From the NCBI GenBank assembly GCA_964034945.1, contig OZ035960.1, forward strand, positions 31,054,368 to 31,118,367: 64,000 nt of DNA, written 5' to 3'. Positions within the stretch are counted from its first letter, which is position 1, and each line of letters starts with the position of its first letter. The notes beneath the pieces are model-generated. The model worked only from the letters and a program-made list of their open reading frames with translations, was not told where the DNA came from and ran no database searches. This DNA comes from Chrysopilus asiliformis. Its lineage: Eukaryota; Arthropoda; Insecta; Diptera; Rhagionidae. Made by a program: the position numbers and the translations under genes. Of this stretch, positions 22,078 through 32,200 are shown in pieces.

Positions 22078-23130
22078 CCTTTCCTCTACTATAGAGTAAT
22101 AGTACCTATTCTATTCATGACGGAGACCGACACGAAAGCTTTCTGATCAGTACGAAATCCGTGTCAGGCAAAATTACGAGGATGTCCGTGCATCTGTCTG
22201 TCGGTCTGTCTGTCTGTCGGTCTGTCTGTCGGTCTGTCTGTCGGTCTGTCTGTCTGTCGGTCTGTCTGTCGGTCTGTCTGTCGGTCTGTCTGTCGGTCTG
22301 TCTGTCGGTCTGTCTGTCGGTCTGTCTGTCGGTCTGTCTGTCGGTCTGTCTGTCGGTCTGTCTGTCGGTCTGTCTGTCGGTCTGTCTGTCGGTCTGTCTG
22401 TCGGTCTGTCTGTCGGTCTGTCTGTCGGTCTGTCTGTCGGTCTGTCTGTCGGTCTGTCTGTCGGTCTGTCTGTCGGTCTGTCTGTCTGTCGTACCTATCT
22501 TAAATAACTCGAGAACGCGTTGAGCTAGCAACTTGATATTTTTTGTAAATGAGTTGTACAAAAATCGTATTTTTTTATGAACTTTTGGAAAACTAACGGT
22601 AGCTATAATGGGTACCTCCCATACAACTATTTTCAAAAAAATACAATTTTTTAAAAATTTCTAGAAAACAATTCGCTTTTATGAAAAAATGCATATAACT
22701 ATTGAAAGGAAATAAAATTTTCTACATTTTTTTTGGTTTAACGTTACATAAACCTTCGACAATTCCCAACATATTTGAAAAACAAAAAGGTTTTTTTTGA
22801 AAATTTCTTGGAAATTATGCGCTTTTGAGAAAAAATGCATACCTACTTGATTGAAACAAAATAAATTTTCCTGCATTTTGAAAGAAAATAATTGAAAGAT
22901 ATTAAATTTTCCTGCATTTGAAAGCAAATAAATTTTTTGCTTTAACGGTTTTTAACGTATCTTTAACGGTTCTCGAGATATTTGAAAAATTATTTTTTTT
23001 ACATATTTTTCCCGAAACCAAGTATTGCAGAGAAAGTTTTATGTCGATCACAACTGATATTTTTTTTAAAAATAAAATAAAAACCAATTTTGCATTGATA
23101 GACTTTAAAAAATACCCATAATAAAATTTG
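22078..23130 (-). repeat. Dispersed repeat family Q, copy c (longest)
   Basis: Reverse orientation. In order: CTGATCAGTACGAAATCCGT, a 300-bp GTCTGTC array, GAACGCGTTGAGCTAGCAAC, GCTATAATGGGTACCTCCCA, repeated GCGCTTTTGAGAAAAAATGC segments, TAACGGTTCTCGAGATATTT and GATCACAACTGATATT. It is the fullest copy in the window and shows that the family has an internal ~190-bp subrepeat (TGCATTTTTTC-type blocks). No protein recognised. Confidence 0.75.
22190..22492. repeat. 12-bp tandem array TCTGTCTGTCGG
   Basis: About 24 near-identical copies of TCTGTCTGTCGG, with occasional 4-bp or 8-bp variants near the left end. A 12-bp period leaves frames open on both strands, giving Thr-Asp-Arg-Gln or Cys-Leu-Ser-Val repeats; these are artefacts. 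The array lies at a fixed position within family Q, where other copies have shorter arrays or none. Confidence 0.97.
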
Positions 23131-23252
23131 CTAATGTCATACAACTTGTAAAAAATGCTGTACAATTTTATTTGAATTTAAAAAGTCCTGAGGACTTTTG
23201 AGACTCTGTGATTCGGTTTTTCAATCATCTGATAACGTAAAAAACACAATAA

Positions 23253-23740
23253 GGGTATTCACAGTCCTCTTTTAAATTGCGAGTAATTTTACCGCTCGGT
23301 AATTCAGTCAAATTTAATAGATTTTTACCGAGACGGTAATTTGGTTCATGTAAAAATGAATTACCGGATTAGGTAATTGTATACATGCCTTGAGTCTTGT
23401 TTTCCGGCCCGGTTATTCGGTATCAAGAATCAACCGCGAGTGGCGCTAGTAATGTTTTTAGTTGTCAAATTTTTTCGCTGGTTATCTCATCGGACTGCAA
23501 TTTTTTTCAATTTTGATAGCCGTTGCCACAATAGAAATTCAAAAGAATACATCAAACATCGATTTTAAGGTATGTGACATATTTTACAATTAAATTCGCA
23601 GTTCATGATTTGGTCGCGTATCCAATAAAAGCGCTGTTCTCAAATCTGTGCTGTGGGATGTTCACAGCAGTATATTTTCAGTATTTTAATATTACCGAAA
23701 ACACCGAATACCGAAAATTAAAAGAGGACTGTGAATACCC
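23253..23740. mobile_element. MITE with 25-bp inverted ends
   Basis: AAGGGTATTCACAGTCCTCT plus TTTAA (23251-23275) is inverted at 23718-23742. Flanks are TAA on the left and TTA on the right, so the exact duplication is ambiguous. The interior holds repeated GGTAATT/AATTACC motifs (23280-23375). Ends starting GGG and TWA-like flanks suggest a Harbinger-like MITE. No coding capacity. Confidence 0.75.
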
Positions 23741-23999
23741 TTAATTTTATTTAGAAAATCTGAGAATAACTTTTTATTATGTAGGGACGAAAGAGAAATG
23801 GGGAAAATGTTAACGACGTTTTTTTTGCCTTTAAATATTTGATTTTGCACGAAGTATTTCATATCTGTTTTCCGTATGAAATTCATAGTAAGTAACGGAA
23901 TTTTTGAGCAGCGTATGAAACATCATATTTTCCTTATGAATTTCTGCAGATTTGTCCACTGGGGTTTTTGAATTGTTTGGCAAAAATCTTTGGTTCTGT

Positions 24000-24590
24000 C
24001 ATTGCCTCCTATAAACACAAGGCCTCAATATCTCAAAGAACTTTATCATGACGTCACATCAGTGGTAAAGCTCTTTTCGATGTTGCTATGCAATTCAAAT
24101 GGAGACAAACGAAAATTCGACTTTATCGGCTTATATCTCGGAAACTGTTCCTTTGCCGGAAAAACTGTTTTCACTTTCCTATAGAATATTCGATATTCTT
24201 GCTTTCAGTCATATGCCTTAGTTACCAAAGGCGAACAGAAAAAAAGTTATCGAACAAAATCTTAACAAAAGTGTGATTTTTCGTTTTCTCTTCACGTCGC
24301 TCTCCACTCCTACTCTCCATCTAAAATCATATCGATTTGGGTTTTCGCAAATAATTTAATTGATATATATTCGACATGATTGGGACATGAACCAAACGAC
24401 AGATAATTACATTGAGTATAATAGTGCGTAAGTCAATTTGTTGTCGCATTAATAGTTTCCGAGATATAAGCCGATAAAGTCGAATTTTCGTTTGTCTCCA
24501 TTTGAATTGCATAGCAACATCGAAAAGAGCTTTACCACTGATGTGACGTCAGTTTTAGATCTTGAGGCCTTGTGTTTATAGGAGGCAATG
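24000..24590. mobile_element. Long-TIR element (Mutator- or hAT-like)
   Basis: Inverted arms of about 140 bp (24000-24146 and 24453-24590) begin CATTGCCTCCTATAAACACA and include AAATGGAGACAAACGAAAAT. The arms differ by an indel near GACGTCACATCAG. The flanks share TGGTTCTGT on both sides (23991-23999; 24589-24597), of which 7-9 bp is target duplication. Long arms plus an about 9-bp duplication favour a Mutator-like origin; 8 bp would favour hAT or P. The 300-bp centre encodes nothing recognisable. Confidence 0.82.
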
Positions 24591-24599
24591 GTTCTGTTC

Positions 24600-27103
24600 A
24601 GGAAACAAAAAAATAAGCAAATTTATCTAGAGTTCACATGGCCGTAAATAACGAAAATAAGTTAAAATAAATAATAAACATCGATATATAAAAAAAAACG
24701 CTGAATGGAAAAAATAATAAAAAATACTATGGAAAAGTTAATTGAATCTCTGCAGTTTTTTCGTGCATCACTTCATAACCAAAACAAAACCCCGAATTCG
24801 CCGCTTGGCGAATTTGAGAAGAGATTTGAATGAAATGTGCCTCATTTTTTCACTTTCTTCCAAGAACGTTTTCCAGGTTTCCAGGAATCGAACTCGCACT
24901 GAATCCATGTGTGTGTTCTCAGATGCCCACGAATTTATACGTTGCGGTATGAAAACTCTCTGAATCAGAAACTCAGCAACACGACTCACCAGTAGATGTT
25001 ATGCTGTGAATGTATGCTTTAATATGCCTGTAGAGCATAATTTTTTTTTCTTATGCTTTTATGCTATACACCCTTGTCCATGACTGGTTTCTGTACAGCA
25101 ATTTTAGTTAGTTTTGTATTCGAACTCCGAGAGTGCGGTATACTGTATTCGTGGCGGCCGTAGATCTTTTCGTTACGTGAATTCTTACGATGAATGTCCT
25201 TTTTGGATGAGAAAACGAGTGCAGAAAAGTTTTTTTTTGCAACTTTTCACTTCCTTTCGGCTACAGTTTCTTCGGAAATAGCCAAAAAAATCAGTATATT
25301 TTGGATTTAACACGATAGAGCTGTGTGAAAATATGAAATACCATCGTGTGTATGTTTTGTTCCATTAGTGCACAATTAAAGTGATGCCTGAAAATAGGCT
25401 TTAGCTCTAACAGGATGTTACTTTAGGAAATCACACAAATATTAAAGGAATATTTTCGTGAAAAAGTGATTTCCGATTATTATAATTCAAACCGGTTCTA
25501 AAATTTTGGATACAGAAAAATAATCTGAGTGCTTACAAAAAAATTTTTTTCCCATCATCCTGTGTATCCTGTGCTGTTTCGATTCAATACATAATATTTT
25601 TTTTTTATGCTTAGAGAGTAACAAAGTCCTGTGTAATCGATAGAGTCCGTGCAAAATCAAAAAAAAAAATAAATAAGTGGAAATTTATAGTTTCTGTGAA
25701 AAGTATCGAGCGTGTTCGGATGCGATATGTAAAAAAAATATTCGAAATTTATCTCATTATCGTAATGTTAAATTAATCGCGATTACAGAGTGAAATTGAG
25801 GCTTTTCAAGAGTATACTTCTGTTTATAGTTTTTATGTTTTTTTGTTTATGTTCTGTTGTTTATGCATAAAAATTAGTATCACGAATGTTTCATACCGCG
25901 AAAAGTGATCTAAAATATCATTCATCGCTTTCAAATGAAATAAATTTATTTTCGAGATATTTGATGTTATTGTTGTATACTTCGTGTGTATTTTATTCAG
26001 TATAATACAACGAGAGGTATAAAATCATTATAGATGTAGTGCTACGATCGAAAAATACCAGTTTTTACCTGAAAAAAAAAAAATAATATTGAAAAAAAAA
26101 ATTGTTTTCCACGTAGGTTACCTGAGTGTAATAAACCTACATGAAACGCATGAAATACAAGTTTAACAATGATAGTTGTGTGCGAATTAATAAACCGGTA
26201 CTATAGCGAATGTACTTAATAGAAGACCCCCACCACCATCAATGGATTAATTTGTGTGATCATATATAAAGTGGTTTAATACCCATACATACATACATAC
26301 ATTTCGGATTATAACTACCTGTAATAATAGTAATACAACTGGGATTCTAGCATCTTACCAGCATCACTTCTGTATATCTTTTCTCGCTAAAGCAACGGAG
26401 ATTTCTTACCTGGCAAGATCTAACCTTTATTTCTTGTTTTTTTTTCGATTCTTATTGTCCACAACGAGCACGAAGCAATGCAGCAGCAGCCATCATCATC
26501 GTAAATTGCCATAAATTTTCTTATATTTCCTTGGAACTACTAACGAGATATCCAAATAAAATAATAAAAAATATAAAAGTTCATATTGCCTGTTTCTATA
26601 TCCTTTTATAATTCCCCATAAAAGCACATAAGATAGCAGTTCTCCCTATTTTATTACGATATTAATGTGTAGTACTATAGACAAACGTTTCATACATGTT
26701 GAAAAGCCATTGAAACAACGTTATCGTAACTATCCGTGGCGTGAAACGAAACTGACTGAGATTCAAAGTTTACTAAGCTAAACTAAAGAAAACTGGTGGT
26801 GTCATCTTTAAAACTATAGAAGATAGCCCCCAAAAAAGGGCACACAAGAAAATCATCATCATCTTTGGCAAAGGAGAGTATTGAAGAGTCGTCGATATAT
26901 ACAAGTGTGAAAAATATCCCTACAAAGGGATAGGAAAAATATAATATAAGAAGAAGAAGAAGAAGAAGAAAAAAACAGGCAATAAAACGTCATCACCTTT
27001 TTATATATGCGGTACAGGGCAATAGTGCTACAGTTTCAGCATTTAACTACTATATAAAACTAGCCATAGTGGATTATATATAACTAGAATAACATCACAC
27101 TCG
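24600..27103 (+). other. Repeat-poor stretch, possible promoter and 5' leader
   Basis: No transposon ends were recognised from about 25000 to 27103, unlike the rest of the window. It contains a CAGCAGCAGCCATCATCATC segment (26480), (CATA)n at 26284, (AAG)n at 26950-26970, and TATATAAA at about 26264 and 27051. It ends at a candidate first coding exon, so it may be a transcribed leader and promoter of a host gene. This is inference from position; no transcription start can be fixed. Confidence 0.3.
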
Positions 27104-27131
27104 ATGGATACGATAAAACTTCTTCTGATTG
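27104..27131 (+). CDS. Candidate first coding exon with strong splice donor
   Basis: ATG at 27104 opens MDTIKLLLI and one more base before GTAAGTGA at 27132, a near-perfect 5' splice site. The short hydrophobic start would suit a signal peptide continued in a downstream exon. The preceding 2 kb is unusually free of repeats, as expected for a leader exon and promoter. No downstream exon was found in the window, so the product is unknown. A 28-nt match of this type can occur by chance. Confidence 0.35.
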
Positions 27132-27879
27132 GTAAGTGATGTGATGATACAAAGAAAACCTCTTCAACTTCTTATTTTTTCCGGTAGTTCCCTATACTTT
27201 ATCCACTTTTTGTCTTCGCTTTCCGATGATCTTACACTTAGGAAGGTTTTTCTTTTGTTTTTACTTCGTCCTGTTTTGCGTTTTTTTTTTTTTGCTATTT
27301 CAGACGCTTCTTGGTTGATTGTTCTAATATTATGATGATAGATTACCCAAGATCGAATTTTATATCAAATTCGATATATTCATGGTATCTATCAATTTTC
27401 TAATGGGATTTCGGGGAATTTCCATCAAGCATGTTACATTATCATTCATAAAACAAAATTATTTTTTAAATTTATTATCAATATAACAGTCACTTGAAAT
27501 GAAAAGTTAACGTAAACAAGTGGTATTTGGATATCGATTTTCATCGAATAAGAGATTTGATTTGATTATTGAACAATCAAAAATAATCTTTTTTTAGCAA
27601 GTATAAAATTACATATTTTTCCGAAAATTCTTACGATTATTTGAAAAATGCAAGATTTGGTGATTAAAACTTTTTAAGGATAATCCGATTTTTACCAAGA
27701 AATTTCCAAGACCTGAAAAAAACATGCGTATCAAAATTTAGGAGAGCGTCAACTTGTGATGTATAAAAATTTGGAAATAAAACTCTAAAATGTCGTAAAT
27801 TCGACAAAAGAATATCTCATGTAAACTGTACATGATTTTCTTCTAAAAAATCCACGTTTTTGTTAAATTTACACTATAA

Positions 27880-28620
27880 CACGACAAATAAAATATTAGT
27901 TTATATCAACATCAGATGAGAGCAACACAAAACTTTCCTCTAAAATATTTAGTTTCAGAAAAAATATGTAAAAATCACTATTTTTTTAAATATACATAAA
28001 AACCGTTACAGGAAAAAAATGCCAGGAATTTTATTTCCTTTGAATTTAGCTATATGCATATTTTCATATTTTGCAAGAAATTTTCAAAAACCTTAACTTT
28101 TTTGGGATATGTTGAGAACCATTTAGTGTTTAACCATTGAACCATTTCTGATTCATGGTTTGAGAACCGTTAAAACAAACAATGTAGAAAATTTTATATC
28201 CTTTAAATTTTGTTATATTCATTTTCCCAAAAGCGCATAGGTTTCGAGCAATTTTCAAAAAACGGTATTTTTTCAAAATAATTGTATGGAAGGTACCCGT
28301 TATACGTTACGTTACTTTTTCAAAAGTTGACAGAAAACTTCGATATTTGTAACATTTATTCATAAAAAATTTTAAGTCGCTAGGTAACCGCGTTCTCGAG
28401 TTATTAGAGATACGTACGACAGACAGATTGAGAGACATACCGATAGACAGACAGACCGACAGTCAGACCGACAGACAGACCGACAGACAGACCGACAGAC
28501 CGACCGACAGACCGACAGACAGACCGACAGACAGACCGACAGACAGACAGACCGACAGACAGACAGACCGACAGACATACCGACCGACAGACAGACAGAC
28601 AGATGCACGGACAATGTAGG
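27880..28620 (+). repeat. Dispersed repeat family Q, copy d with GACAGACA array
   Basis: Forward copy with AACACAAAACTTTCCTC, AATATTTAGTTTCAG, CAAAAGCGCATAGG, GGTACCCGTTAT and CGCGTTCTCGAGTTATTAGA. It ends in an array of ACCGACAGACAG units at about 28418-28608. The array is shorter and less regular than in copy c. The unit after the array continues directly into a family R copy. Confidence 0.75.
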
Positions 28621-28624
28621 ACGA

Positions 28625-28800
28625 AATCACGAATTTTTAAAATGCCGCCATTTTTGTTACTTCCGGTTGACGGATTTCCACAAAAATTTGAAAGGATTGT
28701 CCCATTCCAGGACCAACCGCGCCAGTAAAATTTCATGGCTGGTTTTATTAGTTTTTGAGAAATCTTGAACACAGGCTAACATACTAAGGTACAGAAAGAC
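28625..28800 (-). repeat. Dispersed repeat family R, copy 1
   Basis: It shares TTACTTCCGGTTGACGGATT, ATTGTCCCATTCCAGGACCA, GTAAAATTTCATGGCT and TTTTTGAGAAATCTTG with copies at 36.1 and 39.2 kb. No coding function. Confidence 0.7.
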
Positions 28801-29090
28801 ATTTTTCTAATAGCAGTTTTGTAATAAAAAACATTTTTTTGAAAACTGTACCGTTTCTGAAATAATTCGTGATTTTGAAATCACTAAAAACTATCCCAAC
28901 GAAATAACATTGCGTCTAATAGAGATATTCGTCGAGTTACGCGGTACTTGAGTTACGCTAATTTCGAGTTACGCGAAAAAAATTGCGTCAGTGCTCGAGT
29001 TACGCGGCATGATTTTGGGGTAATTTTTATTTAAAAAGAAAATATTGTTATTATAGATGAATGTTTTTATATAAAAAAGATAATAGGTAA

Positions 29091-29222
29091 TGTGGTAAAT
29101 GAAACAAGAGAATTCAATGCTGCTAAAACAACGTGTTTATTCTTAGCTGGTCCAACTACTACTGACTTAATATCTAAACAACTGCTAGAGTGTCTTGTAC
29201 TCTAGTTGACTAGAGTACCACA
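29091..29222 (-). repeat. 3' LTR of the gypsy element
   Basis: 132 bp, identical at every position to 33741-33872. Terminal inverted repeat TGTGGTA/TACCACA. Short LTRs of this size are usual for Mag-like elements. It should carry the polyadenylation signal, which is not obvious by eye. Confidence 0.97.
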
Positions 29223-29230
29223 TCTCCTTT
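29223..29230 (-). other. Polypurine tract
   Basis: On the minus strand AAAGGAGA directly abuts the 3' LTR, the position where plus-strand DNA synthesis is primed in LTR retroelements. It is short but in the right place, 14 bp beyond the gag-pol stop. Confidence 0.8.
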
Positions 29231-29244
29231 ACATTATTTTGATT

Positions 29245-32200
29245 CTAAACATAATCTTGAAATTTGGCGGGCTTCGTTTTGGTACGACAAGGACGTTCCT
29301 GGGTTGCTCTGCCCCGCGGGACCAATTGACGTTGCCGTGTCTCGTCCTGTATGTCCTCCTCAACTGCGACTTCCTTCCTATTGGCTGCTTCTGTTAACGG
29401 TTCTGAAGTTTGCATAATTGAACACCTAGTGGGAGATAAAGGATTAATTTCAGTTGTTAGTGTATGTGCTGGAACACGCTTAAGATGGCTGGAGTTCCGT
29501 TGATACGTTTTTCCCGTGCCTTCATTTTCCACAGTAACCCTGGATCCTTGCTTGCTCAAGACTTTAACATTCTCCGTGTTGAATGTCGGAGTCAGCTTGT
29601 TACCTACTATTACGTTTTTCATCATCACTTTTTCTCCCGGGACAATATCCGAAATCCGAGCCTTTCGCTTGTTATCCTCTCTGTATTTTCCTTTTTCTTT
29701 CCTGCTTTTGTCTAAATCGGCTACATCTGACAAAAATCTAGGATGACTTATAGTGGCCAATCTTGGTAATTTGGATCGGATTGTTCTTCCAAAAAGGAGT
29801 TCCGTCGGGGTTCTTCCTGTGGTGGAGTGAGGTGTCGTATAATACATCATTAGATAGCCCTGCAAATCCTGCTTCCAGTCACGTTTTAGTGAATGACTAA
29901 TTCTCAACCTTTTCAACAAAGACCGGTTCTGCCTTTCTACTTCGCCATTTTCAGACGGCCAATACGGTGTAGTGAACATTAGCTGAATACCTCGTAGATG
30001 GCAGTAATCTTCGAACTCGGTGCTCACAAACTGCCTTCCATTATCCAACGTAATCGACTCGGGGTATCCTAGACGTATAAATATTTCCTCCAGGTGTTTG
30101 ATTACGTCCTTCGCCGTGATACTCCGCATTATCTTGACTTCTTTATAGCGACTATAGTAATCGACCACCACTAATAGATGTTCCTGACTAGGAAGAGGGC
30201 CCATGAAATCAATAGCTATTGCAACCCATGGAGCTCTTGGTAGCTCTCGTCTCTTCATAGGCTCTGGAGGATCCGGAGTACTAACAGCTAAACAACCTGC
30301 ACACTTCCTTATGAAGTCTTTGATGTCGCGGTCTATTCCCGGCCACCAGCAAATATAGCGGAGCCTTCGTGTCATGACTGTTTGGCCAGGGTGACCCTCA
30401 TGTCCTAACTGCAACATGCGGAATCTTAGCGCTCGTGGAATTATTAGTCTGTCGCCTCTTATGACTAATCGACCAGATGAACCAAACTCGTCTCTAAATG
30501 GTAAGAAAGCTTTTAGATTTTCCATTTTAAAATCCCACTTACCGGATTCTAGGCATTCCCGTAAGTCTCGAAGCTCATCGTCAGAGTCCGTTGCTTTTTC
30601 GACTTCTTCCAAATCCACAGCTGCTAATTCTGTTATGTTTCTTATAAAAACATCGCAATCCGGGTCGAACGGCATTGCGTTTTCTAGGTTAAGCAGGCGA
30701 GACAAAGGATCTGCAATATTTTCCTCACCCTTCCGGTATACTACATCAAACCTATACGCCTGTAACCTCAAAACCCACCGTTCTACTCGCATACATGGCT
30801 TGGAATCGGGCTTGAAAAGCATCGTCAGCGGTTTGTGATCCGTCTCTAGTACAAAACGTATCCCTAAAAGGTAAATTTTGAATCTCTCTACGGCCCATAC
30901 CAAAGCTAGGGCTTCCTTTTCAGTTTGGTGATACTTTTGTTCTGTTTTCGTCAAAGCCTTTGAAGCATATGCAATTACGCGCGCTGTGCCCTTTTTGAAC
31001 TGTAATAGAATAGCTCCCAACCCTACTGGGGAGGCGTCGGCTACGACTCTAGTTTGCAAAGACTGATCGAAATGAGCCAATATATTTATATTAGAGACTT
31101 CCTCCTTCAATCTTTCGAATGCCTCCTGCTCGACTTGCGTCCACTTGAATTCCGAGTTATTCTTCGAGATTTCACGCAACGGAAATGTCAATGTCGCTAA
31201 ATCTCGTATAAACTGTCCAATATATGTAACTAAACCAAGAAAACTTCTTACCTCTGCCTTGTTTATTGGAGATCTACATTTGACTAAAGCTTCGATCTTG
31301 TCGTCTGATGGCGCAATCCCATCACCGTTAAAGCGATGTCCCACAAACTCGATCTCTTGTAGACGAAAAACGCATTTTGAAGAATTCAACAGGATATTAT
31401 ATTCCTTTAGTGTGTTCAGAACCTTTTCCAACGCTATATCGTGCTGCTCTAGTGTTTTCCCAAAAACTATAATGTCATCGACAAAATTCAGAGCGAACTC
31501 GCAATCGGATAATATCGTTTCTAGAGTCTTCTGAAATATTTCTGGAGCTGACGACAATCCAAAAAGTAACCTCGTGAATCTGAACAAACCCTTATGCGTT
31601 ATAAACGTTGTCAAACTCCGGCTCTCCTCGTGTAATTCTAACTGGTGAAACGCATCTTTTATGTCTAGTCTCGAGAAATACTTCGCATCGCGTAATTTTA
31701 CTCGGATGTCTTCGAGAGTAGGAAGTGGATGAATCTCCCTCTTCACTGCGGAATTTGCTCGTCTCATATCCAAACACAACCGGATATCGCCGGAGTCTTT
31801 TAAAACAATTACCATTGGACTAATCCATTCGGATGGCTGTTGAACTTTCTCGATAATTCCTGATGCTAATAACTCGTCCAGCTTCTGCTCTACTTTTCTC
31901 AACACTGCAATGGGTAGCCTTCGTAACTTCTGAGCTATGGGAGGAACTGATTTATCGGTCGGGATCCTGACTTTTATTCCCTTGAACTTCGGAAATGATT
32001 TCGCTTGCGTAATATGCTGAATTCCTTGAGGATGTCGCTGGCTCGGTAACCCTATAACAAGCACCCCTAGCTCTTGTGCCGTATTTTTTCCGAGCAACGG
32101 TTGGGGTCCTTCTTTAATGACGTAAAACCGTGCCCTCGTTTGCAGTATTTTTCCTTTATCCTCTATTTCGATTGAGGCATCAAACATTCCCATCGTCTGC

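Noticed and set aside
22190..22492. CRISPR-like array
   Set aside because: Units are 12 bp and contiguous with no spacers; it is a tandem repeat in eukaryotic DNA.
22115..22636. 173-codon minus-strand open frame rich in Thr-Asp-Arg-Gln
   Set aside because: It is the 12-bp GTCTGTC array read in frame; other frames and the other strand are open too.
24238..24512. Identical 13-residue starts in plus and minus frames at 24088 and 24512
   Set aside because: They are the two inverted arms of the long-TIR element, not a duplicated gene.
24768..24989. Possible tRNA-like B box (complement AGTTCGATTCCT) on the minus strand
   Set aside because: No convincing A box at the right spacing and no repeat partner seen in the window.
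28372..28772. Overlapping open frames with Ser-Val-Cys-Leu repeats
   Set aside because: Produced by the GACAGACA array of family Q copy d.
30416..31534. Plus-strand frames of 129-140 codons
   Set aside because: Antisense shadows of the gag-pol coding sequence.
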